Source: Bacteroidota bacterium (lineage in GTDB: Bacteria > Bacteroidota > Bacteroidia > Bacteroidales > ML635J-15). Taken from it: a DNA stretch of 49,403 bases. The stretch's first letter is position 1, and the number at the start of each line of letters is the position of its first letter. A program made the position numbers and the translations under genes. The notes beneath the pieces are model-generated. The model was not told where the DNA came from and ran no database searches. It worked only from the letters and a program-made list of their open reading frames with translations. Of the stretch, positions 29,379-37,734 are shown piece by piece. The stretch lies in NCBI GenBank assembly GCA_029558535.1, contig JAKQEK010000290.1:1-49403 (forward strand), given 5' to 3'.

Positions 29379-29807
29379 TTACATATACTTTAAAACAATT
29401 TTGATTGTTTTATCTTCATTTCCTAAACTGAAGCTAAAATCTTCAAATTTGGGTTTGCATAATCCACTATGAAAATAATCTGAAAAACCAAATCCTTCTG
29501 TGGGTATAAAGAAAGAATAATCCATTATTCCGTTATTATTCTCATCATCAAGTATGGCAATACCGTATTTTCCCTTAGGTATGTCGTTGTAACTTACAGA
29601 TATACATCCGTTTACGATATTATTTTTTGTTATGATTTTTTCAAAACGCGGAGTTTCATTTTTAAACTCATTTTCAGATGTAAAAATAGCAAGCTTTATT
29701 TTTCCTTTTGTATTTTTTATTCCTGAGATTTTTACAGTCAGTGTCTGGGCATTTGTAATATTTACAAAAAGCATAAATATCAATATATTCAAAAATGCAA
29801 TTCTCAT
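29379..29807 (-). CDS. DUF2141 domain protein
   Basis: The 142-residue protein has a signal peptide ending in TNAQ (about 1-21) and one compact beta-domain with the DUF2141 hallmarks: GKIKLAIFTSENEF, then DIPKGKYGIAILDDENNNGIMD and the FGFS segment. The function of DUF2141 is unknown; the fold is Ig- or transthyretin-like and the protein should be periplasmic or outer-membrane associated. It is the last gene of the minus-strand RND operon, 6 nt after the LolA-like gene, so it is probably an accessory of that system. Confidence 0.88.
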   Translation of the reverse strand: MRIAFLNILIFMLFVNITNAQTLTVKISGIKNTKGKIKLAIFTSENEFKNETPRFEKIITKNNIVNGCISVSYNDIPKGKYGIAILDDENNNGIMDYSFFIPTEGFGFSDYFHSGLCKPKFEDFSFSLGNEDKTIKIVLKYM

Positions 29808-29813
29808 AATACG

Positions 29814-30587
29814 CTATTTTTCTAAATTACTTGTACTAAAATAGTTTTCTTCAAGTGAAGAAGTTGTTACAAAACTAGTAATTATTATTTCTGATTTTCT
29901 CCCATTTTTATTATTCTCGGCGACCATTTTATAAGCCATATATTTGCCATTGGTTTGTTTTCTGTAATCGGTCATTGTAATAGTTTTGATAAGTTTGTTA
30001 TCTTTATCATAAGTTTCGGTCTTATAAGGTAAATAAGTTACTTTTTCGATATAGGCAATTTTACGTTTAAAATTTTCAGAAGTTTCAATTTCGGGAGATT
30101 TACATGTACTCTCGATTTTATAATATTCTTTACCATTTATTGTTTCAGTGCCAAGTAATTTATATTCATAGTCAGACATTTTGGGCTTGCTCATATCCGA
30201 ATTGGAGAATTCTGATCCCATAAAACTTGAAGATTTTTCACTGCTTACAATTCTTCTCGTCTTTTTAAGAGATGGTAAATATACCCACATATCATCATCT
30301 TTTTCTTCATAATCATAAATTAACATTCCTGTACCCTGAACATCAGCAGGAGATAGAAATTTTATCATTGTCTTTGTTGCATCACCAAATTTCTTTGTAG
30401 TGTTCTTCACTTGTCTTGTTCTAACATTACCTTTGTTGTCGTAGATTTTTAGAGTTGATGTCATTTCCATAGCATCTGACATAATTGCCTTTGTGCTGTT
30501 ATTCACTATTTCTTTTGCGTCCTGAGCATTTAGCAGACTCATACTTAAAAAAGTTAAGGTGTAAATCAAAATAATTAGTTTTTTCAT
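29814..30587 (-). CDS. LolA-like outer-membrane lipoprotein-sorting protein
   Basis: The 257-residue periplasmic protein has a signal peptide ending in LNAQ (about 1-21). Its conserved core includes MWVYLPSLKKTRRIVSSEKS and FMGSEFSNSDM, the signature of the LolA_like family that accompanies MMPL-type RND exporters. The half-open beta barrel of this fold carries lipids or acyl chains across the periplasm. It lies 28 nt downstream of the RND gene and 6 nt upstream of the DUF2141 gene. It probably takes a hydrophobic substrate from the RND pump, which makes it a dedicated carrier rather than the housekeeping LolA. Confidence 0.88.
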   Translation of the reverse strand: MKKLIILIYTLTFLSMSLLNAQDAKEIVNNSTKAIMSDAMEMTSTLKIYDNKGNVRTRQVKNTTKKFGDATKTMIKFLSPADVQGTGMLIYDYEEKDDDMWVYLPSLKKTRRIVSSEKSSSFMGSEFSNSDMSKPKMSDYEYKLLGTETINGKEYYKIESTCKSPEIETSENFKRKIAYIEKVTYLPYKTETYDKDNKLIKTITMTDYRKQTNGKYMAYKMVAENNKNGRKSEIIITSFVTTSSLEENYFSTSNLEK

Positions 30588-30615
30588 ATTAGCATTTTTA
30601 AATTATAAATTATTT

Positions 30616-32874
30616 TTAGTTTTTTTTTGCAATAATATTCGGGTAAATTTTTAAAATAGATGGTACCAGCACTAAAGCACAAATAAGGCATAACAATAGA
30701 GAAAATATTATCAGAAAAGCAAATGTTTTAAGTATTAGTATTCCTGATAAAAATAATACTGAAAATCCCAGTATTACTGATATTGCGTTTATTGCTATTC
30801 CGCGTCCTGTTGTTGTTAGACAGATATTTATTGCTTCTGTAATATTTTTTCCGTTTTCAATTTCTGATTTTATTCTCCAGAAAAGGTGTATAGTATAATC
30901 AACGCCTATACCAATAGCTATGGATGACAGCAAAGAAGTAGCAATATCCAGTTCTATTCCTGCCCAACCCATAAGGCCAAAATTACAAGTGATTGTAAAT
31001 ATTAGTGGAACAGTTCCCAGCAAACCTGTTCTGAACGATTTGAAAATTATCCATAGCAATATTATTATCGTTATCATTGCCAAGGCAAGGGAATATATTT
31101 GTCCATTTATAATTGACATTGCCATATCCTTTTCGACAATACTGATTCCAGCTTGATATTTAGCATATTCAGACTTGTCGCAGAACTGTTGTATTTCTAG
31201 GATAATAGAATTGAATTCCTTAATGTTTTCAGCTCTAAATTGTACACTTACAACAGCTTGGGTGTAATTAAAATCAACAAATTTTTCAAAATCTTCGGGA
31301 TCACCGGACATATTATAAAATTCGATATATTGTGCAATTGCCTCACGCGAATCGGGTATTTTATTGTATGCCACGTCATCAACATCATTAAGTGCCTTGC
31401 TCATTATTTTAATAATGCTTGATAGGGAGTTTACACTTCCAGTCTGCTTTTTACTCTTCAGTAATTGCTCAAGTTCATCCATTTCGCTAATTACTGCCGG
31501 ATCTTTAATATCACCTTCGAATAAAACTGAAATGTATTTAGTTCCTCCGAAATGTTCGTTAATAATCTTTGTTGATTTTCTGATGTCATGAGATTTTGAC
31601 ATCATTTTTTCGTTGTTAATGCTCACATTTAGACGAAATATTCCTATAACTGAAATTGCAAATATCAAAGAAAAAATAATAATGACATTCTTTGGCTTGT
31701 TAACACTTATGTGTGCTGCTTTAACAAGTAGTTTGTCAATAAATGTTTTAGCATTTTCTTTAAAACTTTTGTTGATTTTCCCCTTTTTCATTCCGATAAG
31801 AATCGCCGGCAAAAAGTAGAGACTGAGAATTAATGCAAGAGCAATTCCGATTGAGCAAACTATCCCTGTTTGCTTTGCAGGAAGCATTATATGAACGATA
31901 AGTCCAAGTACTCCGGCAATTGTCGTTAAACCTGTAAGCAATACCGGATTTGCGACACTTTTCATACTTTTGGTTACTAAAGCATCCATATTGTCGTTTG
32001 GATTGGCAGCATTTAGTTCCTGATATTTTGATACAATGTGTACTCCATAGTTGTTTGCTACTGATATCATAAGTATAGGTACCAGTACAGCTATTATACT
32101 GAATTCGTAACCAAGTAGTGGCATTAGTCCCATCGATACGCCTGTTGAAATTATAACTACAAGCATAGGCAATACAACACCTCGTTTTTCGCGGAATGAA
32201 AAATAAAGGAATAAAATCATTACCAGTAAAGCAAGTGGCATCAGAATCATCAGATCCCGCATGGCTTTTTGTTGAATTTCTTCACGCAGATATAACATTC
32301 CCGACATATAATATTTTTCGCTGCCCCAGATTTTATTGATTGTTTCTTTTGTTTTTGATACTATTTCGGAATCACTATGACCTTTTTCAGGATTGATTAT
32401 CATTACAGCATAACGGAAGTCTTCGGAAATCAATAATTTGTATGCTAATGGATTGTTTTTAATTTCTTGACGAAGTTCTTCTTTTTCTTTATCATTTTCC
32501 GGTATGCTTTTTATTGCAGGGTCAACGAGCATAAAACCTTCGTCACCTCTGATATTTTTTGTTGCAAATATTGATATTACGTCTGAAAAAACAGGAGAAT
32601 CTGTAAGCGAGTCTTGTATCGCACTTATCTTTTCCAGGCTGCTTTTATTTAGTATGTCGTCAGATTCGAAAATTATAATAATAGGATCATTATGTCCGAA
32701 TGTTTCTTCAATTTTTTCTAGATTAAGCTTCGATTCAGTATCCTGAGGCAAATATCTTGTTAAATCTGGATTTATTTTCGCATTACGCAAAGGAATAAGA
32801 AATCCAACAAATAATAGTACTGGAATTACTATTAAAAAGTATCGGTATGGTTTGTTTAAAAGTTTGTTTATCAT
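30616..32874 (-). CDS. MMPL-type RND exporter
   Basis: The 752-residue inner-membrane protein is built of two halves. Each half has one leading membrane helix (about 11-28 and 393-412), a large periplasmic loop and five more helices (about 207-365 and 605-745). The half-site motifs are ANNYGVH (273-279) and GIGVDYTIH (655-663), whose Asp659 sits where RND pumps relay protons. Size and the DPIIIIFESDD periplasmic start match the MMPL/HpnN-like group that exports lipids, not the drug-efflux AcrB group. Genes around it supply a LolA-like carrier, an outer-membrane barrel and a DUF2141 protein. The start codon is preceded by a 9-bp tandem repeat. Confidence 0.9.
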   Translation of the reverse strand: MINKLLNKPYRYFLIVIPVLLFVGFLIPLRNAKINPDLTRYLPQDTESKLNLEKIEETFGHNDPIIIIFESDDILNKSSLEKISAIQDSLTDSPVFSDVISIFATKNIRGDEGFMLVDPAIKSIPENDKEKEELRQEIKNNPLAYKLLISEDFRYAVMIINPEKGHSDSEIVSKTKETINKIWGSEKYYMSGMLYLREEIQQKAMRDLMILMPLALLVMILFLYFSFREKRGVVLPMLVVIISTGVSMGLMPLLGYEFSIIAVLVPILMISVANNYGVHIVSKYQELNAANPNDNMDALVTKSMKSVANPVLLTGLTTIAGVLGLIVHIMLPAKQTGIVCSIGIALALILSLYFLPAILIGMKKGKINKSFKENAKTFIDKLLVKAAHISVNKPKNVIIIFSLIFAISVIGIFRLNVSINNEKMMSKSHDIRKSTKIINEHFGGTKYISVLFEGDIKDPAVISEMDELEQLLKSKKQTGSVNSLSSIIKIMSKALNDVDDVAYNKIPDSREAIAQYIEFYNMSGDPEDFEKFVDFNYTQAVVSVQFRAENIKEFNSIILEIQQFCDKSEYAKYQAGISIVEKDMAMSIINGQIYSLALAMITIIILLWIIFKSFRTGLLGTVPLIFTITCNFGLMGWAGIELDIATSLLSSIAIGIGVDYTIHLFWRIKSEIENGKNITEAINICLTTTGRGIAINAISVILGFSVLFLSGILILKTFAFLIIFSLLLCLICALVLVPSILKIYPNIIAKKN

Positions 32875-32881
32875 GTTTTTA

Positions 32882-32962
32882 AGTGTCTAAAGTGTCTAAA
32901 GTGCCTAAAGTGCCTAGAGTGCCTAGAGTGTCTAGAGTGTCTAAAGTGTATAAAGTGTATAA
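32882..32962. repeat. nine tandem copies of a 9-bp repeat
   Basis: Nine head-to-tail 9-mers, agtg[t/c][c/a]ta[a/g], run without a gap from 32882 to 32962. The order of variants is 2 x agtgtctaa, agtgcctaa, 2 x agtgcctag, agtgtctag, agtgtctaa, 2 x agtgtataa. The array ends 7 nt upstream of the RND start codon, so it would be in the mRNA leader on the minus strand. Such minisatellites can change copy number by slippage. Confidence 0.93.
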
Positions 32963-32999
32963 ATTTGAGTAATACTTATTTTTTATCATAAGAGTATTT

Positions 33000-34337
33000 T
33001 TAAAAACTGTACTTGATTCCTATCCAGACTCCGCTTAAAACTTTGCCCGAAGTGTTATATATTGTATTTGCTGGTCCAGTCATTATTTGACCTCCACCTG
33101 ATATGCTCAACTCGTCATTTGCTTTCCATGTAATATTTCCTCTTAGAAGTTTTTCTTCGGTGCTAAAGCTGTAAAGAAAACTTAAATCTGTTGAAAGTGT
33201 TTCCCATAACCAACTGCGATGTAATGATATCATTATTGCATGATTCATTTGATAATATTGTTCGAAAATCCTTCTGGTATATTTTGCCGATTCGTAAATT
33301 ACAGTTTCGTTCATATAATTTATCAATTGTGCAGTATCCGAGAAATCAGTAGGCATACTTGGGGCTTTGAGTTTTGTAAAGTCAAAAACGTATCTGCCGT
33401 TATATTCTGCAATAACTTTTATTCCCCAGATATCTTTTTCCAGTCCCATTACATAATGTAAATCCGGATTTGGGGTATATATATTGTCTTTGTAATTTGT
33501 TGTATGATTATAGGCAGCCTCACCGCTTATAAGCCATGATTTTACCGGAATACTGAAGTCAAATCCTGCAGCAGTTTTTTTATAAAATGCGGGCTGATAA
33601 ATTATATTTATTATAGGTGCCATTTCGATATTTTTAATATCAAAAGCATAATATGGATCGTAACCTTGAAAAAACATCAGTGAAAAGTCTATTCCGCTTA
33701 ATGCAGTGTTGATTCGTGCTGAATAGCTCATATTTTCGAAATTTATCGAAGGCAGCGACATATCTATAAATGATGCATTATCGCCCATATCAAATAAATC
33801 GTAGCGATATACCGATGGCTTGAAGAAGGGTAGGAGAATAAGCTCAATATTAACCGCATTAACAGGTTTTATATTTGTTTTGAACATAAAATTTGACATA
33901 TCCATGTCCTCAATATCTGAACTTATGAAAAAATAGTTTTTTGGACATACGTTGTCGGTGGGATTAAAACCTGTTGCTTTTCCGTATTTTATTATTCTGT
34001 TACCAAGTGAAATGTCAATATGATTTCCAATAAATTCAGCATAGGCTTCTTTAAGATTTAATATAGTTTGATGATTTCCGAAAAAGATACCATCTCGTAC
34101 GCGTAGATCGGCAAAAAAACTTGCATTGTTTCCGGTATATTTTGTTTTGATACCAAATTCACCAAAAGCATTTGCAATGTCAAAACTCTCCGAGCCTCCG
34201 AAAACCGAACCTCTTGTAAATCCGTTTAATTGAAATTTTGGTTGTTCTTCAGATATTTCGAAATTTGTATCAATATCTTCCTGAGTAAAAATCTGAAAAC
34301 TCAACAATAATAATGACAATAAAAAAAGGTTTTTCAT
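33000..34337 (-). CDS. outer-membrane porin-like barrel of the RND operon
   Basis: The 445-residue protein has a signal peptide ending in IFTQ (about 1-19). Its body is made of amphipathic beta-strands (FQLNGFTRGSVFGG, ADLRVRDGIFFGNHQTILNLKEAYAEF, GNHIDISLGNRIIKYG) and it ends in Phe, as in outer-membrane barrels. The strand pattern and position recall DUF1302-type barrels that accompany MMPL exporters in other phyla, but I would not name the family firmly. It is the first gene of the operon, 125 bp upstream of the RND gene. The start is ATG 34337; the frame is open to a TTG two codons earlier. Confidence 0.75.
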   Translation of the reverse strand: MKNLFLLSLLLLSFQIFTQEDIDTNFEISEEQPKFQLNGFTRGSVFGGSESFDIANAFGEFGIKTKYTGNNASFFADLRVRDGIFFGNHQTILNLKEAYAEFIGNHIDISLGNRIIKYGKATGFNPTDNVCPKNYFFISSDIEDMDMSNFMFKTNIKPVNAVNIELILLPFFKPSVYRYDLFDMGDNASFIDMSLPSINFENMSYSARINTALSGIDFSLMFFQGYDPYYAFDIKNIEMAPIINIIYQPAFYKKTAAGFDFSIPVKSWLISGEAAYNHTTNYKDNIYTPNPDLHYVMGLEKDIWGIKVIAEYNGRYVFDFTKLKAPSMPTDFSDTAQLINYMNETVIYESAKYTRRIFEQYYQMNHAIMISLHRSWLWETLSTDLSFLYSFSTEEKLLRGNITWKANDELSISGGGQIMTGPANTIYNTSGKVLSGVWIGIKYSF

Positions 34338-34355
34338 TTGCAATAAATCTTAAAA

Positions 34356-34363
34356 CAAATTTA
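34356..34363 (-). promoter_or_regulatory. candidate -7 box for the RND operon
   Basis: On the minus strand this reads TAAATTTG, matching TAnnTTTG, 18 nt before the barrel gene start at 34337. No TTTG at -33 spacing was found. Confidence 0.35.
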
Positions 34364-34542
34364 CTGCTCTTAATTCTTTAAGGTAGTCAACTTTTTAAAA
34401 GCTGAACAAGTTTTATTGGTTCAGATTTTAAAATGTGGAGTTATTGAATGTCGCATAATACTGCTCAATCAATTTTATCGCAAGTAATTAGGAGTATTTA
34501 TGAAATGATAATTTATTAGATATGTAGCGAATCGTTTTCTTA

Positions 34543-35883
34543 TCAGTCAATTTTTTTAACTTCTTTTGAAGCTTGTTCATGACCTTGATCAGCGGCTTTG
34601 TTCATCCATTGTTTAGCTTGTACCTGATCTTTCTGTACGCCTAATCCGTTTTTATAGCATTTCCCGAGATTATACTGTGCGTCTGCATTCCCCTGTTCGG
34701 CTGCGATAGTAAACCATGTTGTGGCTTTTTTGAGGTCTTTTTCAACTCCTGTACCTTCGAGATAATATGTTCCCAGTAAGTTTTGCGATGGGGCATATCC
34801 TGCTTGTGCTGCTTCGAAAAGAAGTTCTGCAGAACGTCGCATATTTAGTTTTACGCCCTGTCCTTTCGAATTACAAATTGCTAAATTATGTAAAGCTTCA
34901 GGCATTTTTGTAAGGGCAGCCTTATTATACATCTCAATAGCTTTGCGATAATCTGTTTTTACACCGTAACCATAATAGTAACAATTACCTAAATTGTTTT
35001 GTGCTTTTACATTTGCTGCACCTGCTGCTTTTGTGTACCATTCAAAAGCTTTGTCATAATTCTGAGTTGTTCCAATTCCTTTTTCGTAATATTCACCAAC
35101 TGTATTCTGAGCCTCTATATTTCCTTGTTCTGCTGCTTTCAAATACCATTCAAATGCTTTTGAATTACTTTGAGCAACACCATCACCGTTTTCGTAACAA
35201 GTTGCTAAAAAATATTGAGCATCTTTATCACCCTTTTCAGCAATTGCTGTATATAATTCAGCTGCTTTAGCCGAATTCTGAGTAACGCCTTTACCATATC
35301 TGTATGCATAAGCAAGTTGTGCCTGTGCATTTACATGACCATTTTCGGCTGCATAGGTAAAATACTCAACAGCTTTTGCCTCGTTTTTCAAAATTCCTGT
35401 TCCGTCATTATAACAGCAAGCTAAATAATAGAATGATTCGATGTCTTTTTCGTTTTCAATAGCCTTTTTTAACCATTTTACTGCTGCTTTACCATCTTTT
35501 GGCGTTCCTTTGCCGTTATAATAACAATATCCAAGCAGGCTATAAGCTTTATCGAATCCTTGTTCTGCTGCTTTTTCAGACCACTGCAATGCTTTGGAAT
35601 AGCTTTGTTTTGTTCCGGTTCCGTTAAAGTAACATTGTCCAAGATAATACTGTGCTAATGCATCGCCTCCTTTTGCTCCGGCGGTTAATATTTTAAATGC
35701 TTCTTTAATATCTTTTTCAACATTTGTACCTGTAAGATAACAGTACCCAAGTTTTCCCTGTGATTCGGCACTACCTTGTTCAACTTTCTCTTTTAAAGTT
35801 TCGATATCAACATCTATTTCTTCCTGTGCAAATGAAAGTAAACTCAAGCAGGAAATCGTGATTAAAAGTAGTAATTTTCTCAT
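34543..35883 (-). CDS. secreted Sel1-repeat protein
   Basis: The 446-residue protein has a signal peptide ending in SFAQ (about 1-19) followed by about eleven Sel1-like repeats of 36 residues, each with a core such as GYCYYNGKGT, GQCYFNGTGT or GNCYYYGYGV and an AxxWxxKAAEQG helix. Sel1 repeats form a curved helical scaffold for protein-protein contacts in envelope processes and signalling. The start at 35883 is the ATG before the signal peptide; a longer frame to 35934 begins with TTG inside a likely promoter box. It appears to be transcribed alone. Confidence 0.9.
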   Translation of the reverse strand: MRKLLLLITISCLSLLSFAQEEIDVDIETLKEKVEQGSAESQGKLGYCYLTGTNVEKDIKEAFKILTAGAKGGDALAQYYLGQCYFNGTGTKQSYSKALQWSEKAAEQGFDKAYSLLGYCYYNGKGTPKDGKAAVKWLKKAIENEKDIESFYYLACCYNDGTGILKNEAKAVEYFTYAAENGHVNAQAQLAYAYRYGKGVTQNSAKAAELYTAIAEKGDKDAQYFLATCYENGDGVAQSNSKAFEWYLKAAEQGNIEAQNTVGEYYEKGIGTTQNYDKAFEWYTKAAGAANVKAQNNLGNCYYYGYGVKTDYRKAIEMYNKAALTKMPEALHNLAICNSKGQGVKLNMRRSAELLFEAAQAGYAPSQNLLGTYYLEGTGVEKDLKKATTWFTIAAEQGNADAQYNLGKCYKNGLGVQKDQVQAKQWMNKAADQGHEQASKEVKKID

Positions 35884-35933
35884 ATCAATTATTTTTAAGT
35901 ATAAGCAAAGTGCTTTCGGTTGAATTATTGACA

Positions 35934-35941
35934 CAAATTTA
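35934..35941 (-). promoter_or_regulatory. candidate -7 box for the Sel1 gene
   Basis: The minus strand reads TAAATTTG, 50 nt before the ATG at 35883. Its TTG is the false start of the longer reading frame. No spaced TTTG partner. Confidence 0.35.
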
Positions 35942-36004
35942 TATAAAAAATCATGAATAATTATTAAAAATTAAAAATATATTTTTGGAAACAAGTTTAT
36001 CGAA

Positions 36005-37081
36005 TTAATATTCTTTTAATAAGTTCAGAATTTCTATTCCAATATTATTTTGTTCTCCCGTACAATATGAGTTTATAAGAACAACCACACCATCCTTTGT
36101 TGAATTATTGTATGCGATAAAAGACGAAAAACCTTTTGTACCTCCGTTATGCCAGTAGATTTCATCCCCTTTACCATCTATTGTAAGATGCCAGCCTAAT
36201 CCTAAATACAGATTTTCGTTAACTGAAAATGTTCTTTGTTTAGTCAGGATTAAAGGTTCTTTTAAAATTGAATTTTCATATTCAATATTTTCAATCAGGT
36301 AAATCATCATATCATGCAAATTTGATTTTATAGTGCCTGCAGCAGCAAAAACAGGTGACCAGATATACATATCAGTTTCGTTGCTCCCAAAGTATCCCTG
36401 TGCATTGTTATCAGTGATGAAATCAGTTTCTGAACAAACAGTCTGAGTCATTCCCAGAGGTGTAAATATTCTCTCTTGTAAAAGTTCACTATATGTCTTT
36501 CCTGAAATTCTTTCCAGTAGATAGCCAATTAGTCCCATACCTAAATTTGAATATTCATAATTCGAGCCGGGTGTTGTAGTCAGTTGTAAGGTGCTAAGGT
36601 AGTTTTTTAAGTCATTTTCATTAAAAACAGCGAATGCTTGCAAATTAGGTAAATCCGGTTCTCTGGGAATTCCAGAAGTGTGGTTTAGCAGATGTAGGAA
36701 TTGAACATACTTCCCATCTTTATTAGGAATATTGAAATCTTCCGGGAAATAGTCATCAATAGTATCGTTTAAGGGAATTTCGTTTTTTATAACAAAATCT
36801 GCAAATAGTAAAGCTGTAAAGGTTTTCGTAATAGAGCAAATTTCGAACATTGTAAATTCGTCTATTGTTTGTCCTGTTGATAAATTTCTTGTTCCATAGA
36901 AGTATTGAGTTATCACTCCATCATGGTATATGCCAATAGCTATGCCGGGAGTTCTGCCAAATATTATATGAGATTTTGCAATCCGTTCAATTTTAGAATC
37001 TAAACTTAGCGGAGGATCTTCCTTTTTGCAGGATACAAATGAGATTAAAATGATAATCAGTATTACTAATAGATTCTTCAT
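36005..37081 (-). CDS. beta-lactamase-fold serine hydrolase lipoprotein
   Basis: The 358-residue protein belongs to the class C beta-lactamase/PBP4* superfamily (Beta-lactamase, PF00144). The motifs are all visible: S-x-x-K at Ser83-Ile-Thr-Lys86, Y-x-N at Tyr177-Ser-Asn179 and H-x-G at His311-Asn-Gly. The N terminus is a lipoprotein signal with lipobox FVSC (Cys18) followed by KKED, so the enzyme should be membrane-tethered. Members act as D-Ala-D-Ala carboxypeptidases, esterases or peptidases more often than as true beta-lactamases. It is the last gene of an operon led by a membrane AraC regulator, 7 nt after the small barrel gene. Confidence 0.9.
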   Translation of the reverse strand: MKNLLVILIIILISFVSCKKEDPPLSLDSKIERIAKSHIIFGRTPGIAIGIYHDGVITQYFYGTRNLSTGQTIDEFTMFEICSITKTFTALLFADFVIKNEIPLNDTIDDYFPEDFNIPNKDGKYVQFLHLLNHTSGIPREPDLPNLQAFAVFNENDLKNYLSTLQLTTTPGSNYEYSNLGMGLIGYLLERISGKTYSELLQERIFTPLGMTQTVCSETDFITDNNAQGYFGSNETDMYIWSPVFAAAGTIKSNLHDMMIYLIENIEYENSILKEPLILTKQRTFSVNENLYLGLGWHLTIDGKGDEIYWHNGGTKGFSSFIAYNNSTKDGVVVLINSYCTGEQNNIGIEILNLLKEY

Positions 37082-37088
37082 TATACCG

Positions 37089-37712
37089 TTATTTTATAAA
37101 TTTTGATATCCCAAATTGAAAAGCAGGGTATATGATCTGTGCAGTTCTTATATAAGGCTCTTTACTTATTGAATAAGGACTCATGCTAACAAAAAAATCA
37201 CAATTAAAATAGATATCATTAAATAACTTTGTTTTTAAACCAAAACCAAAAGGGAAGCTAAGATTAAATTTATGAAAATAATCTGAAACATTTTCACTGT
37301 CATTGCTATATGAATACTTCAGTTTTGCGTTAAGAAGCAAGTTCATGTCTATCCCACAAAATATATTAAATATAATCAGCCTTGCATGTGATGAGCTATA
37401 TCCCCACAAAATAGAGTTTTTTAAATAATTTGCATTAGTTCTTTGCTGTAATGTCCCGCCTCCTTCCTGCGAAAACGAGATTATGTTAGATGCATACCAT
37501 CTTTTGAAAGGATAATATTTTGTGCCTAAACCAATCCTGCTTCTATATTTAGTATCCTGAGGCAGTGCCAGATCGGCTGGTGTGTTTACCGAATATAAAG
37601 GACATTGAATAGAGTATTGTATAACTGCTTCAAGTTTTTTTTGTCTTACTGTATCTGTTTGAGCCTTAATTAGCAGAGGTAAGAATAATATGATTATTAG
37701 AAGCGGTTTCAT
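37089..37712 (-). CDS. small outer-membrane beta-barrel protein, unknown function
   Basis: The 207-residue protein has a signal peptide ending in IKAQ (about 1-18) and alternating beta-strand sequence rich in Tyr, Phe and Gly (RIGLGTKYYPFKRWYA, FPFGFGLKTKLF, YPAFQFGISKFIK), as expected of a small 8- to 10-strand barrel. I do not recognise a family. The start at 37712 gives a normal signal peptide; the longer frame (37745) overlaps the end of the AraC gene. It lies between the AraC regulator (22 nt upstream) and the serine hydrolase (7 nt downstream). Confidence 0.65.
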   Translation of the reverse strand: MKPLLIIILFLPLLIKAQTDTVRQKKLEAVIQYSIQCPLYSVNTPADLALPQDTKYRSRIGLGTKYYPFKRWYASNIISFSQEGGGTLQQRTNANYLKNSILWGYSSSHARLIIFNIFCGIDMNLLLNAKLKYSYSNDSENVSDYFHKFNLSFPFGFGLKTKLFNDIYFNCDFFVSMSPYSISKEPYIRTAQIIYPAFQFGISKFIK

Positions 37713-37734
37713 TATTCCAGATTTAATTTTATGA

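Noticed and set aside
32882..32962. CRISPR array
   Set aside because: The units are 9 bp and directly adjacent with no spacers, so this is a minisatellite.
36005..37081. True beta-lactamase giving drug resistance
   Set aside because: The motifs are shared by esterases, carboxypeptidases and peptidases of the same fold; the sequence does not support a specific lactamase call.
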